From assembly GCF_013350005.1 (NCBI RefSeq), contig NZ_JABVWW010000002.1, positions 302,603-366,602 of the forward strand: DNA of 64,000 nucleotides. The letters run 5' to 3'. The notes under the pieces were generated by a model. It made no database searches and was not told the DNA's origin. It saw nothing but the letters and a program-made list of their open reading frames with translations. Positions 19,125-28,842 of this stretch are shown in pieces. The position numbers were made by a program, and so were the translations under genes. This DNA comes from Methylocystis silviterrae. GTDB lineage: Bacteria; Pseudomonadota; Alphaproteobacteria; Rhizobiales; Beijerinckiaceae. Within the stretch, counting starts at the first letter, position 1. Each line of letters opens with the position of its first letter.

Positions 19125-19682
19125 CTACGCCGGCTCGACCGCCTTCACCTGCGGCAGGAAATGCTTGAGCAGGTTCTCAATGCCGTTTCGCAAAGTGGCG
19201 GTGGACGACGGGCATCCGGAGCAAGCGCCCTTCATGGCGAGATAGACGACGCCGTCTTTGAAGCCGCGGAAGACGATGTCGCCGCCGTCGCCGGCGACCG
19301 CCGGGCGCACGCGCGTCTCGATCAGCTCCTTGATCGTGGCGACCGTCTCCGCGTCGGCCGAGTCATAGAACTCGCCGCTGGGCTGCGCCGGCGCCGCGCC
19401 TTCGGTCAGGAGCGGCGCGCCGGAGGCGAAATGCTCCATGATCGTGCCAAGAATGGCGGGCTTCAGATGCGGCCATTCGGCGCCGTTCTTCGTCACCGAG
19501 ACGAAATCCGCGCCATACATCACAGCTTCGACGCCATCGATGGAGAGCAGCGCCTGGGCGAGCGGCGCATGGGCGGCGGCGTCGCGCGAGCGGAATTCCA
19601 TGGCGCCCTGGCCCAGAACGTCCTGGCCGGGCAGAAACTTGAGCGTTGCGGGATTGGGGGTGGCTTCAGTCTGGATGAACAT
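19125..19682 (-). CDS. NfuA/Nfu-type Fe-S cluster carrier
   Basis: A 185-residue Fe-S carrier with an N-terminal Nfu_N domain (MFIQTEATPNPATLKFLPGQ) and a C-terminal NifU-like domain holding the cluster-binding CxxC in GACSGCPSS. It matches the mitochondrial-type Nfu of alphaproteobacteria, which delivers 4Fe-4S clusters to client enzymes. It is divergent from the NTF2-like gene; its 60-base downstream gap leads to tsaB. Confidence 0.93.
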   Translation of the reverse strand: MFIQTEATPNPATLKFLPGQDVLGQGAMEFRSRDAAAHAPLAQALLSIDGVEAVMYGADFVSVTKNGAEWPHLKPAILGTIMEHFASGAPLLTEGAAPAQPSGEFYDSADAETVATIKELIETRVRPAVAGDGGDIVFRGFKDGVVYLAMKGACSGCPSSTATLRNGIENLLKHFLPQVKAVEPA

Positions 19683-19947
19683 TGGGGGACTCCTACGTCC
19701 GGTTCAAGGCCGGCGGAAGTGCGCGAATATCACAAATTGAGCGCTCTGTGACATCTCGACATTACTACTTAAGCGCTTCGCCGCAGTCTTGCGAGACTCT
19801 TCGGCGCGAGCGCCACCGCTTGAGCGCGACTCCCGCCCACACCGCTTACGGCGAAGAGCCCGAACCAGGTCAGCGCATCCATCGAACAATCTCTTTGGGC
19901 CCCGTCTTGCATTTGCCATGCCCAAGAGAATCTCGCAGTGTCCCCCG

Positions 19948-20340
19948 ATGGATGAAACCTCGCTGCTCGACGCCAACGCTGCTTATTACCAAGCCTTCGC
20001 CGCACGTGACCTTGGCGCTTTGAACGATCTTTGGGCGGAGAAGGGCTGTTCCTGCGTTCACCCAGGATGGCCGGCGCTCGTCGGGCGCATGCCGGTGCTC
20101 GCCTCCTACCGCGATATTTTTCGTAATCCGGCGCAGGAAGCGGTCACGACGCGAGATCCACAGACGCTCATCGAGGGCGTCGACGGGCGGGTCTTTTGCA
20201 TCGAGGAGGTCGGCGGCGGGTTGCTGCTCGCGACCAATTGGTTTCGTTGGAGCGGCGAGCGCTGGCGGCTCGTGCACCATCAGGCGAGCCCACTGGCGCC
20301 GCCGCCCACGCGGCGAGAAGGCAAGCGATCGCTTCACTAG
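19948..20340 (+). CDS. NTF2-like / SnoaL-type protein
   Basis: About 130 residues with the cone-shaped NTF2-like fold signature: SLLDANAAYYQAFAARDLGALNDLWAE at the N-terminus and WFRWSGERWRLVHHQASPL at the end. Such proteins bind small ligands or act as minor enzymes; no function can be assigned. The ATG at 19948 is the family-consistent start; an ATG at 19918 would add ten residues, and neither has a strong ribosome site. It converges with trmJ. Confidence 0.75.
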   Translation: MDETSLLDANAAYYQAFAARDLGALNDLWAEKGCSCVHPGWPALVGRMPVLASYRDIFRNPAQEAVTTRDPQTLIEGVDGRVFCIEEVGGGLLLATNWFRWSGERWRLVHHQASPLAPPPTRREGKRSLH

Positions 20341-20364
20341 GACGGTCGCGCGAAGGGACGCGGC

Positions 20365-21195
20365 TCAGGAGTCGGCGCCTTCCGCCTGCTTCTTCCGGCT
20401 CGTCTTCTTCGGCTCACGGCGCGGGCCTTCGACGAGCCGCACGACCATGCCCCACAGCGTGCGCACGTCCTGCTGGGTGAGGCCCATGCGGTGGAACATG
20501 TTGCGCAGATTGCGCGACATGACGGGCTTTTTCGTCAGCGGACGGAAGAAGCCGCGCTTGTCGAGTTCGCCTTCGAGGAAATCGAAAAAGGCGAGCGTCA
20601 TCTCGCGCGTCGCCGGGGGCGAGCGTTCTTCGATCTCAAAGGGAATGGCGTCGCCATGCGCGGCGCGAAACCACTCATAGCCGGTGAGCAGCACCGCCTG
20701 CGCGAGATTGAGCGAGGCGTAGGCGGGATTGACCGGAAAGGTGAGGATGGCGTCGGCGAGCGCGACGTCGTCATTGTCGAGGCCGGTGCGCTCGGGGCCA
20801 AACAGCACGCCATGCTTTTCGCCCGCCGTCATGCGCGCCGCCGTGCCCGGCATGGCCTGGGCAGGCGTCAGCACCGGCTTCATCTGGCCGCGTCCGCGCG
20901 CCGTCGCGGCGTAAACGAAGGAGAGATCCTCGATCGCCTCGCGGACGCTCTCGTAGAGTTTCGCGCTTTCCAGGAGATGCACGGCGCCGGCGGCCGCCGC
21001 ATAGGCGCCCTTGCGATAGGCGCCGGTGCGCGGCCAGCCTTCGCGCGGCGAGACGAGCCGCAAATCGGAGAGGCCGAAGTTGGCCATGGCGCGTGCGCAC
21101 ATGCCGATGTTGACGGCGAGCTGCGGACGCACGAGCACAATCGCCGGCCCCCCGGAAAGGGCCGTCTTGCTGCGATCCGTTCCGGCCCCGACCAA
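20365..21195 (-). CDS. trmJ: tRNA (cytidine/uridine-2'-O-)-methyltransferase TrmJ
   Basis: SPOUT-class RNA methyltransferase that 2'-O-methylates position 32 of tRNAs. The N-terminal block VLVRPQLAVNIGMCARAMANFG and the knot-forming regions GVLFGPERTGLDNDD and FPVNPAYASLNLAQAV are typical of TrmJ. The C-terminal basic tail (PRREPKKTSRKKQ) is a low-complexity RNA-binding-like extension. 276 residues. Divergent from icd, with which it shares a short intergenic region. Confidence 0.92.
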   Translation of the reverse strand: MVGAGTDRSKTALSGGPAIVLVRPQLAVNIGMCARAMANFGLSDLRLVSPREGWPRTGAYRKGAYAAAAGAVHLLESAKLYESVREAIEDLSFVYAATARGRGQMKPVLTPAQAMPGTAARMTAGEKHGVLFGPERTGLDNDDVALADAILTFPVNPAYASLNLAQAVLLTGYEWFRAAHGDAIPFEIEERSPPATREMTLAFFDFLEGELDKRGFFRPLTKKPVMSRNLRNMFHRMGLTQQDVRTLWGMVVRLVEGPRREPKKTSRKKQAEGADS

Positions 21196-21342
21196 TTCGC
21201 CTCCTCGCCCCGAGCGGCGGCAAATTAGGGCGGAAAGCGCGCGGGGGGAAGGGCGCTTCGGCGCCTAGAGAAAGGCCTCCCAATTGCTACCCAAAACCTC
21301 TAGCCGACGCTATAAGGCGCGCGGCACAGGAGGAGCCGGCGC

Positions 21343-22554
21343 ATGCGGAAGATCAAGGTTGCAAGCCCTGTCGTCGAACTTGACGGCGACGAAATGACCC
21401 GCATCATCTGGGCCGCCATCAAAGAAAAGTTCATTCGGCCCTATCTCGACGTCGATCTCCTTTATTACGATCTCTCGATTCAAAATCGCGACGCCACCAA
21501 TGATCAGGTGACGATCGACGCGGCTTACGCCATCAAAAAGCATGGCGTCGGAGTGAAATGCGCGACGATCACGCCCGATGAAGCGCGGGTGAAGGAATTC
21601 CATCTCAAGGAGATGTGGAAATCGCCGAACGGCACGATCCGCAACATCTTGGGCGGCGTCATCTTTCGCGAGCCGATCATCTGCAGAAACGTGCCGCGAT
21701 TGGTCCCAGGATGGACGCAGCCGATCATTATCGGGCGCCATGCATTCGGCGATCAATATAAGGCGACTGACTTCCAAGTGCCGGGCAAGGGTCGTCTGAC
21801 GATCAAATTCGAAGGCGTCGACGGCGACGTCATCGAGAAGGAAGTCTTCAACTTCCCCGGCTCGGGCGTCGCGCTGGCGATGTACAATCTTGACGACTCG
21901 ATCAGCGAATTCGCGCGCGCCACGTTCAACTACGGGCTCACACGCAGATATCCGGTGTATCTCTCGACCAAGAACACGATCCTGAAAGCCTATGACGGCC
22001 GTTTCAAAGATTTGTTCCAGGAGATTTTCAACGCCGAGTTCAAATCGAAATTCCAGGCGCTCGGCCTCACCTACGAGCATCGTCTGATCGACGATATGGT
22101 CGCCTCGGCGCTCAAATGGTCAGGGGGCTACATCTGGGCGTGCAAGAATTACGACGGCGACGTCCAGTCCGACACGGTGGCGCAGGGCTTCGGTTCGCTC
22201 GGCCTGATGACGAGCGTGCTCATGACGCCCGACGGCAACACCGTCGAGGCTGAAGCCGCTCACGGCACGGTCACGCGCCATTATCGCGAGCACCAAAAAG
22301 GCCACGAGACCTCGACCAACTCGATCGCCTCGATTTTCGCCTGGACGCGCGCGCTCGGGCATCGCGGCAAGCTCGATGGGAACGACGAGCTGATCCGCTT
22401 CGCCCGCACGCTTGAGGAAGTGTGCGTCGCGACCGTCGAGTCGGGCTTCATGACCAAGGATCTGGCCCTGCTTGTCGGCTGCAATCAGAAATGGCTGTCG
22501 ACGACAGGCTTCCTGGACAAGATCGACGAAAATCTGCGCAGAGCCATGGAGTGA
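21343..22554 (+). CDS. icd: NADP-dependent isocitrate dehydrogenase
   Basis: TCA-cycle enzyme converting isocitrate to 2-oxoglutarate, of the eukaryote-like homodimeric class usual in alphaproteobacteria. Features are [12 protein letters not shown] at the N-terminus, [12 protein letters not shown] for the substrate loop, and [13 protein letters not shown] followed by [11 protein letters not shown]. 403 residues with no truncation. It precedes dksA by about 80 bases on the same strand. Confidence 0.96.
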   Translation: MRKIKVASPVVELDGDEMTRIIWAAIKEKFIRPYLDVDLLYYDLSIQNRDATNDQVTIDAAYAIKKHGVGVKCATITPDEARVKEFHLKEMWKSPNGTIRNILGGVIFREPIICRNVPRLVPGWTQPIIIGRHAFGDQYKATDFQVPGKGRLTIKFEGVDGDVIEKEVFNFPGSGVALAMYNLDDSISEFARATFNYGLTRRYPVYLSTKNTILKAYDGRFKDLFQEIFNAEFKSKFQALGLTYEHRLIDDMVASALKWSGGYIWACKNYDGDVQSDTVAQGFGSLGLMTSVLMTPDGNTVEAEAAHGTVTRHYREHQKGHETSTNSIASIFAWTRALGHRGKLDGNDELIRFARTLEEVCVATVESGFMTKDLALLVGCNQKWLSTTGFLDKIDENLRRAME

Positions 22555-22635
22555 GGGCGGCGCGGGGAATGATTGTATGTGGCGCCCGTCGCGGCTATAT
22601 AGGCGTCGCCTATAGGCCAATTAAGGATTCGCGAG

Positions 22636-23052
22636 ATGGCGGTGGATCTGGAAGAAACGTATAAGCCTTCCGAAGACGAACCCTTCATGTGCGATCGGCA
22701 GCGCGAATATTTCCGGCGCAAACTGCTGGCTTGGAAGGAGGACATTCTGCAAGAGAGTCGCGAAACGCTGGCCACTCTGCAGAATGAAAATGAAAACCAT
22801 CCTGATCTTGCTGATCGCGCGTCGTCCGAAACCGATCGCGCCATCGAACTGCGCGCCCGCGACCGCCAGCGCAAGCTCATCGCCAAAATCGACGCGGCGC
22901 TGACGCGCCTCGACGACGGCAGTTACGGCTATTGCGAGGAAACGGGCGAGCCGATCTCCCTCAAGCGCCTCGATGCGCGGCCAATCGCGACCTTGTCGAT
23001 CGAGGCGCAGGAGCGTCACGAACGGCGCGAAAAAGTCTATCGAGACGATTGA
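22636..23052 (+). CDS. dksA: RNA polymerase-binding transcription factor DksA
   Basis: Secondary-channel factor that works with ppGpp in the stringent response. The coiled-coil tip region and the C-terminal globular end (DGSYGYCEETGEPISLKRLDARPIATLSIEAQERHERREK) are typical. Only one of the four zinc-finger cysteines remains; the others are Thr, Leu and Glu-Ala positions. This zinc-independent form is usual in alphaproteobacteria. 138 residues. A strong terminator follows. Confidence 0.94.
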   Translation: MAVDLEETYKPSEDEPFMCDRQREYFRRKLLAWKEDILQESRETLATLQNENENHPDLADRASSETDRAIELRARDRQRKLIAKIDAALTRLDDGSYGYCEETGEPISLKRLDARPIATLSIEAQERHERREKVYRDD

Positions 23053-23079
23053 GTCTGAAACCTTTGGGGGAAACGAAAA

Positions 23080-23107
23080 GGGCGTCGCCGCTGGCGACGC
23101 CCTTTTT
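23080..23107 (+). terminator. Rho-independent terminator of dksA
   Basis: Ten-base stem GGGCGTCGCC/GGCGACGCCC with a GCT loop and a TTTTT tail. The tail touches the stop codon of the convergent FliO-like gene, and A residues on the 5' side allow weak use in the other direction. Confidence 0.9.
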
Positions 23108-23967
23108 CATTCCTTCTGATCCGAGCGGCCGAGCAGTCGCGCCATCTCCGCTTCAAGCGAGTCCAGCGGATCGACGTCGGCCGGAGCCGGCGGCGGTGGA
23201 GGAGGCGGCGCCGCGGGCCTGGGCGGCGGCGCTGCAGGCCTGGCGGCGGCCGGCGGCGGGGCGGGAGGCGGCGGCGCTGCGGGCCTTTGCGCCGCAGGCG
23301 GCGGTTCTGCCGGCCTCGGAGGAGCCGCGGGCGGCGGAGGAGGCGGGGCCGCGGCTTCTGACGGCGGCGGCTCTTTCGGACGCGGCGCCAGCCGCTGCTG
23401 AGCGCGCGCAAGGAAAGGCGGCGTCGGCGAGCGGGGCGGAGCCGGGCGCTGCGGGGCGGCTGGACTCGAAACTCTTGGTCCGGCTGGCGGCGGCGGGGGA
23501 GGCGGCGGCGGCGCAGCAGGCCTCGGAGGCGCCGGCGCGAAGAGGTCAGGCGGCAGATTGACGGGGCCCGCCGCCGCGGGCTTCGGCAGCGGCGTTTCTA
23601 GTTCTCGTGGCGGAGCCGGGGGCCCGGCCGGCCAGTTCGCCGCCGCCGGCGGTCCCGGGCGCTGCTCCGGCCCGCGGCTGACAGCGCCTTCGAGCCGGTT
23701 GATCGTCGCTTCGACGAGGATGTCGGTAGGGCCGCCGATCAGGAGCAGATGTTCAACGTTGTCGCGCCGCACAATGACGAGCTGGCGCTCGCGGTCGAGG
23801 TCATAGACATCAACGACGTCCAGCCGGCGCGCGCGATTGCGGCCGCCGGGCGAACGGATGCGGCGTCCGAACAACAGACGGTAAATATAAAGCACGAGCA
23901 CCGCAGCGACGAGGAACGCAACGAGCGCTCCAAGCGCCGGCAGCAGTTGAGTGAATTTATCGGGCAT
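23107..23967 (-). CDS. FliO-like flagellar biosynthesis protein with proline-rich tail
   Basis: 286 residues. The N-terminus has one membrane segment (ALVAFLVAAVLVLYIYRLLFG), then a basic stretch and the conserved block LDVVDVYDLDRERQLVIVRRDNVEHLLLIGG. That block matches the FliO family, a membrane assembly factor for the flagellar export gate. Residues from about 115 on are an extreme Pro/Ala-rich linker ending in an acidic helix. No other flagellar gene is nearby, so a flagellar role is inferred from the domain alone. The upstream region holds a CtrA-like box shared with cckA. Confidence 0.8.
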   Translation of the reverse strand: MPDKFTQLLPALGALVAFLVAAVLVLYIYRLLFGRRIRSPGGRNRARRLDVVDVYDLDRERQLVIVRRDNVEHLLLIGGPTDILVEATINRLEGAVSRGPEQRPGPPAAANWPAGPPAPPRELETPLPKPAAAGPVNLPPDLFAPAPPRPAAPPPPPPPPPAGPRVSSPAAPQRPAPPRSPTPPFLARAQQRLAPRPKEPPPSEAAAPPPPPPAAPPRPAEPPPAAQRPAAPPPPAPPPAAARPAAPPPRPAAPPPPPPPAPADVDPLDSLEAEMARLLGRSDQKE

Positions 23968-24043
23968 GAACGGCTAGTCTCTCGTTCGAACGCGCGTGAA
24001 CCTTGCCAAATTAACAGCTTTCCTGGCAAGCGCCGAAAAAAGG

Positions 24044-24058
24044 TTAATGATTGGTTAA
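24044..24058. promoter_or_regulatory. CtrA-type binding site between FliO-like gene and cckA
   Basis: TTAATGATTGGTTAA fits the full CtrA box TTAA-N7-TTAA exactly. It lies 77 bases upstream of the FliO-like start and 160 bases upstream of cckA. CtrA controls flagellar genes in alphaproteobacteria, and CckA feeds phosphate to CtrA, so the site makes biological sense. Binding is inferred. Confidence 0.55.
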
Positions 24059-24219
24059 TGTTTGGCTAATCAGCGTCCTTCCAACGTCCGGCGTTGCTAT
24101 TATTGGCGTTCACGGCCATTCTTTTAGATGATTCTGTAGGCGTCGGCAGACTAATAATCGGCGCGCCGGCGTCAGCATGGCCGTCGCGATCGGCGATATA
24201 TGACGCGGGTGGTTAAGAA

Positions 24220-26748
24220 ATGAGCGACAGGACCGAAGCGTCCGACTTGGGACGCAGCGAGCGGCCCGCCAATGTGGGATTGACGCTCGCCCTCGTCATT
24301 GCGTTGGTCGCAGGCGTCGCCGCCTATTACCTGACGCCTTCGGACCTCGCGCCGCGCGTCACCATTCTGGCGCTCGCGGTTTTCGGCGTCGCCGGAATCT
24401 TCTTTCTCTTCGCCTATGCGGTCGGATTGATTCACTTCTCCGGCCGAGTCGCGGGTAACGACGTGACGAAACTCATCGCCGACACATCCGGCGAAGGGCT
24501 GCTCGTCACCAGAGGCGATGCGCGCATCGTATACGCCAACGAAGCCTATACGGCGATGTGCGATGCAAAAGACGCTTCCGGCGTTCAGCTGGTCGAGCGG
24601 CTGTTCTCAGGGCCGCCCGAGGTCTCCGAGGCGATCTACAGACTGGTCCAGGCGGCGCGCGCCGGCGTTTCGCATAGCGAAGATCTGCGACTTTCGCCGC
24701 CGCTCTCGGGGCAGGGGCCGGTCGGCTGGTACCGGATTCGCGTTCGGCCGCTGCCGACGACGTCGAGCGGGCGGTTCTGTCTATGGGCGGTCGCCGACGT
24801 GACCGCCGATCGACAGCGGCAGGAGAACGTCTTCCAGGAGCTGCAGCACGCGATCGACTTTCTCGATCACGCGCCGGCGGGCTTTTTTTCCGCGAGTCCG
24901 GACGGCGCCGTCTCTTATATGAACAGAACGCTTGCCGGATGGCTGGGCTACGATCTCACGCAAGTTGGATCTGGCGGCGCGACGCTGTCCTCCATCGTCG
25001 CGCATAGCGGCGCGGCGCTTCTCGCCGCCATGTCGGGCGCGCCGGGCGATGTGCGCACCGAGCAGATCGACCTTGACCTGCGATGCCGCAACGGCAAGTC
25101 GCTGCCGGTCAGGCTGCTGCACCAGGTCGCTTTCGGCCAGGACGGCGAATCCGGCCCCTCGCGAACCTTGGTGCTCAACCGCGCCTCCGGCGAGCAGCCG
25201 GAAGAGAATTTGCGCGCGGCAGAGGTGCGTTTCGCGCGCTTCTTCAATTCGACGCCGATGGCGATGGCGACGCTCGACGGCGAGGGCCGCGTGCTGACGT
25301 CGAATGCGGCTTTCGCGAAATTGCTGCCGCAGGCGCTGAAGTCGGGCCAGGGCGCGGCCGCGGCGCCATGGTCGGTGCTGACGGGACTCGGCGAACGCGA
25401 CGGCGCCGCCCTGCGCGCCGCGATCGAAGATGCGATCGAAGGCAAAGGCGAAGTGCGCCCGATCAACGTCGTGTTCGAGGAAGACGCCGCCGGCGCGGCG
25501 ATACGTTCAGCGCGTTTCTTCGTCTCTTCCGCCGAGGACGCCGGCAAGAAAGGCGCGATGGTCTATGCGCTCGACACGACCGAGCAGCGCAAGCTGCAGG
25601 AGGAGTTCGCGCAGTCGCAGAAGATGAATGCGGTCGGCCAGCTCGCCGGCGGCATCGCGCATGACTTCAACAATATGCTGACGGCGATCATCGGCTATTC
25701 GGATCTGCTGCTCTCCAGCCACCGGCCCACCGACCCCGCCTTCCGCGACATTCGCCAGATTAAGGAAACCGCCAATCGCGCGGCGGGCCTGACGCGGCAG
25801 CTGCTCGCCTTCTCTCGCCGGCAGACGCTGCGCCCGCAAGTCCTGCAGCTCGGCGACGCGCTCTCCGAAGTGCAGAATTTGCTGCGCCGCGTCGTCGGCG
25901 AAAAGAACGAACTCGAACTGCGTCTTGGTCGCGATCTCTGGTTCGTGAAGGCCGACATCACCCAGTTCGAACAGGTGATCATCAATCTCGTCGTCAACGC
26001 CCGCGACGCCATGCTTGAGTCAGGCGGACGAGTGCAGATCCGCACGCGCAATGTCGCCGCCTCGGAATGCGCCGCCTTCAATGAGGCGGCTCTGCCGCCG
26101 GCGGATTATGTGCTGGTTGAGGTCGAGGACTCGGGCAGCGGCATTCCCGCCGATGTGAAAGAAAAGATCTTCGAACCCTTCTTCACGACGAAGGAGGTCG
26201 GCAAAGGCACGGGCCTCGGCCTTTCGACCGTCTTCGGCATCGTCAAGCAGTCGGGCGGCTTCATCTCCCTCGACAGCGAGGTCGGGCGGGGCGCGGTTTT
26301 CCGCATTTTCCTGCCGCGCTACGTGCCGGAGGAGAAAGAGACGTCGCAGAAGGCGGATGCACCCAAGGTCGCTGCGGACTACACAGGACAGGGCGTGGTT
26401 CTCCTCGTCGAAGACGAGAACGCCGTGCGCTCGATCGGCGCACGCGCCTTGAGTTCGCGCGGATTCACGGTGCTCGAAGCGGCGACGGGCATGGAGGCGC
26501 TCGAGGTCGTCGAGCGCGTCGACGGCAAGATTGATCTCATCGTCTCCGACGTGGTGATGCCGGAGATGGACGGCCCCGCGATGTTCGCCGAACTGCGCAA
26601 GCGCGGCGTCGCGGCGAAGGTGATCTTCGTTTCCGGTTATGCCGAAGAGGCCTTCGCCAAAAACCTTCCCGAAGGCGATTTCGGCTTCCTGGCGAAGCCG
26701 TTCTCAATCAAACAGCTGATCGAGACGGTCAAGGCGCATATGCCCTGA
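24220..26748 (+). CDS. cckA: Cell-cycle hybrid histidine kinase CckA
   Basis: 842-residue hybrid kinase. Two transmembrane helices near residues 20-40 and 45-66 are followed by PAS-like sensory regions. A HisKA domain has the phospho-acceptor His at about 481 in [22 protein letters not shown]. The HATPase domain contains [12 protein letters not shown] and [12 protein letters not shown] receiver domain has Asp about 777 in [11 protein letters not shown]. This is the layout of CckA, which phosphorylates ChpT and through it CtrA and CpdR. The CtrA-like box upstream suggests feedback. It converges with the DUF2865 gene, 18 bases apart. Confidence 0.94.
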   Translation: MSDRTEASDLGRSERPANVGLTLALVIALVAGVAAYYLTPSDLAPRVTILALAVFGVAGIFFLFAYAVGLIHFSGRVAGNDVTKLIADTSGEGLLVTRGDARIVYANEAYTAMCDAKDASGVQLVERLFSGPPEVSEAIYRLVQAARAGVSHSEDLRLSPPLSGQGPVGWYRIRVRPLPTTSSGRFCLWAVADVTADRQRQENVFQELQHAIDFLDHAPAGFFSASPDGAVSYMNRTLAGWLGYDLTQVGSGGATLSSIVAHSGAALLAAMSGAPGDVRTEQIDLDLRCRNGKSLPVRLLHQVAFGQDGESGPSRTLVLNRASGEQPEENLRAAEVRFARFFNSTPMAMATLDGEGRVLTSNAAFAKLLPQALKSGQGAAAAPWSVLTGLGERDGAALRAAIEDAIEGKGEVRPINVVFEEDAAGAAIRSARFFVSSAEDAGKKGAMVYALDTTEQRKLQEEFAQSQKMNAVGQLAGGIAHDFNNMLTAIIGYSDLLLSSHRPTDPAFRDIRQIKETANRAAGLTRQLLAFSRRQTLRPQVLQLGDALSEVQNLLRRVVGEKNELELRLGRDLWFVKADITQFEQVIINLVVNARDAMLESGGRVQIRTRNVAASECAAFNEAALPPADYVLVEVEDSGSGIPADVKEKIFEPFFTTKEVGKGTGLGLSTVFGIVKQSGGFISLDSEVGRGAVFRIFLPRYVPEEKETSQKADAPKVAADYTGQGVVLLVEDENAVRSIGARALSSRGFTVLEAATGMEALEVVERVDGKIDLIVSDVVMPEMDGPAMFAELRKRGVAAKVIFVSGYAEEAFAKNLPEGDFGFLAKPFSIKQLIETVKAHMP

Positions 26749-26766
26749 CGCGGCGCAGAAATCAGC

Positions 26767-27930
26767 TCACAATGCCGGCGCGACGACTCGTACGCGGCGC
26801 TTGATTCCATCAGCTCCGACGATTTCGCGATAGGTTTCCGGCGCCGCGGCCGCGCCGTCCTCGGCGCTGGGCTGCGCCTGGGCCGCGGGTTCCGCCGTCA
26901 TCGTCGGCTCTGGCGCCGCCGGCGCGGAGCCCTTCGCCTTCCGACCGCGCGCAACGCCGGGCGGCAGCGCGCGCGACAATTGCTCGGCCTGCTCCGCCGT
27001 CACGACCTGATCCTTTGCGTGGCGCTCGGCGATGAGCCGCTCGGCTTCGGCGAGCGCCTCGGCCCACGACTGCCCCGGCGGCTTGCAGCCGCAGGACGGA
27101 TCATAAGTCTTCTCGAACTTATGCGCGTTGGGATGGTCCGAATAAGCTTCGCCGTCGATCGAAAGCGCGGAACTGAGACCCTTCCCTTGCGACGCCGTAT
27201 AGAGTTTCACCTCGGCGTTGGGACACAGCGCCCGGCACATCGTCGCGAGATCATCGAGATTGGAGCTGCGCGCCGAGTAGGTGATCGGGAAAAAGCCGCC
27301 GTCGCACGCGCGCACGCAGATCGCCATTGGGCCCCCGCGCGGTTTCCCGTCTGACGGGTCGTACTCCTGCTCCGCGTCCGGACCGACGGGCATGTCGCGC
27401 GCGCCCGGGCTTTCGTCGGGAGCGACGCCAAACAGCTCTTCAAAGAAATTGCGCGGGCGTGCAACGCGCGCTTGCGCCGCCTGAGGATTGCGGCATTCAG
27501 CCTCATAGCGGGCGGCAAGCGCCTGACGCTGGCCGCCGTCGTCGGAGGTCGCCCGCTCATAGGCGGCGACGGCGCCCGAGAGCTGGCGCAGTTGGGCGTT
27601 GATTTGTCCGCACTGGGGCGGCGGCGGATCGCCGAAGAACAGGAACTGGCCCCGGTCGCAGCCCAGCGCGCGACCTCGCGCGGCGACGCGCGCGTATTCG
27701 CCGCGCTGCTTGGCCGCCGCGGCCTGGAATTTACCCGCCCGGCTGCCGGCGCTGGCGCGGGCGATCTGCGCGCGCAACTCCGTACAGTAGGGACTTTCCC
27801 CTGCCGCCGGCGAAACGGCGAGAAGTCCGAATGCGACGCCGGCGGCGACCGCCAGCTTCGTCCGCTTGGAGGCGCATTTCGTCAAAAAGAGGTCTATGAT
27901 CGCGGCCTCATTGAAGTTTTCGCTCTTCAC
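26767..27930 (-). CDS. DUF2865 domain secreted protein
   Basis: 387 residues. An N-terminal hydrophobic signal (LAVAAGVAFGLLAVSPAAG) is followed by a charged region with several cysteines, then the DUF2865 core ICVRACDGGFFPITYSARSS ... MCRALCPNAEVKLYTAS, and a cysteine pair CGCKPPGQSW. The C-terminus is Ala/Pro-rich. DUF2865 proteins are common in Hyphomicrobiales and are of unknown function. The start is a GTG at 27930; it gives about 25 residues before the hydrophobic core, so a later start is possible. Confidence 0.85.
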   Translation of the reverse strand: MKSENFNEAAIIDLFLTKCASKRTKLAVAAGVAFGLLAVSPAAGESPYCTELRAQIARASAGSRAGKFQAAAAKQRGEYARVAARGRALGCDRGQFLFFGDPPPPQCGQINAQLRQLSGAVAAYERATSDDGGQRQALAARYEAECRNPQAAQARVARPRNFFEELFGVAPDESPGARDMPVGPDAEQEYDPSDGKPRGGPMAICVRACDGGFFPITYSARSSNLDDLATMCRALCPNAEVKLYTASQGKGLSSALSIDGEAYSDHPNAHKFEKTYDPSCGCKPPGQSWAEALAEAERLIAERHAKDQVVTAEQAEQLSRALPPGVARGRKAKGSAPAAPEPTMTAEPAAQAQPSAEDGAAAAPETYREIVGADGIKRRVRVVAPAL

Positions 27931-28321
27931 ACGCTCGTAAGGAGCCTAGAAACGCTTGCGCGGTCACTTGGCTGCGAATGCTCCGGCGCGCGTCGCTTGC
28001 GACGAATCGCGTCATTTTCACCAATCCAGGCCGCGGAGCAAATGTCGCTCGATTAATCGCGTCCATCATGTCGGCAACAAGGCGCCGGCCGACGCGGTCA
28101 ACCCTCCTGGCGCGCGTCGAATTTTTTGCCGCGCCCAGGGCCGAAGCCCTTCCCTTGCCGCAGTGCTTCGCCCATATCGGCAACGGCGTCGCTAGAGCGC
28201 GGCGCGCGAAAAAGTGGAATTCGGCTTTTCGCCTAGAGCGCGCTCTAAGTTCGAGATCGATCACGATATCTGCCCTTGGGCGATTCTGCCTAGAGGCGGC
28301 GTGATCTAGGAGGTTGCCGAC
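27931..28321. other. Intergenic region upstream of creA
   Basis: 391 bases between divergent genes. No coding region is supported. It holds the palindromic repeat at 28193-28247 and ends in a strong AGGAGG box for creA. Confidence 0.5.
28193..28247. repeat. Intergenic nested palindrome (dispersed-repeat-like)
   Basis: Two nested symmetric parts: GCGAAAA-N13-TTTTCGC (28207-28233) and the perfect 14-base palindrome TAGAGCGCGCTCTA (28234-28247), with a further TAGAGCGCG at the left edge. The GAAAAAGTGGAA...TTTTCG arrangement resembles intergenic repeats that I recall as abundant in Hyphomicrobiales genomes; that link is from memory and unverified. Confidence 0.6.
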
Positions 28322-28840
28322 ATGAAGCGTTCCAAATTGCTGGCTCTGATTTCGACGGCCTTTCTTTGTTTCGGCGCCGCGCCGGCCTTCGCGCAGAATG
28401 GGCCGGATCTCATCTTCCGCAAATCGGTGGATTTCAAGCTCCTCACCCCGAACGACAAGCTCGCGACCTACGGAATCGACGACCCGGTGATCGACGGCGT
28501 CGTCTGCTACTATACGGCGCATGAAAAAGGCGGCGTCGCCGGCATGTTCGGCGTCGCAGAGCAGTCGTCGGAGGTTTCGCTCGCCTGCCGGCAATATGCC
28601 CCGATCAAATTCAAGGAGAAGTTCGGCCAGGGCGATACGGCGTTCAGCGAGCGGCGGTCGCTGCTGTTCAAGCGCATGCATATCGTTCGCGGCTGCGATG
28701 CGAAGCGCAATGTATTGATCTATATGGTCTATTCCGACAAGCTCGTCGAAGGCTCGCCCGAAAGCTCGACCTCGACCGTCGCCATTCAGCCCTGGGCCGG
28801 CCAGAACGAAGTCCCGCAGTGCGGAGAGTTCCTGCGCTAG
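28322..28840 (+). CDS. creA: CreA family periplasmic protein
   Basis: 172 residues with a signal peptide (LISTAFLCFGAAPAFAQ) and the CreA core: IFRKSVDFKLLTPNDKL, DPVIDGVVCYYT, SLACRQYAPI and RSLLFKRMHIVRGCDAKRNVLIYMVYSDKLVEGSP. CreA is a conserved catabolite-regulation-associated protein of unknown mechanism. AGGAGG lies eight bases before the ATG, the best ribosome site in the window. It converges with the small secreted protein, two bases apart. Confidence 0.92.
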   Translation: MKRSKLLALISTAFLCFGAAPAFAQNGPDLIFRKSVDFKLLTPNDKLATYGIDDPVIDGVVCYYTAHEKGGVAGMFGVAEQSSEVSLACRQYAPIKFKEKFGQGDTAFSERRSLLFKRMHIVRGCDAKRNVLIYMVYSDKLVEGSPESSTSTVAIQPWAGQNEVPQCGEFLR

Positions 28841-28842
28841 CG

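Noticed and set aside
18627..19751. 374-codon plus-strand frame opposite tsaB and the Nfu gene
   Set aside because: Both minus-strand genes are certain by family motifs; the plus frame is their shadow.
23107..23967. Proline-coding repeats in the FliO-like gene as a mobile or tandem repeat
   Set aside because: The GC-rich runs are irregular and explained by a Pro/Ala-rich linker in one reading frame.
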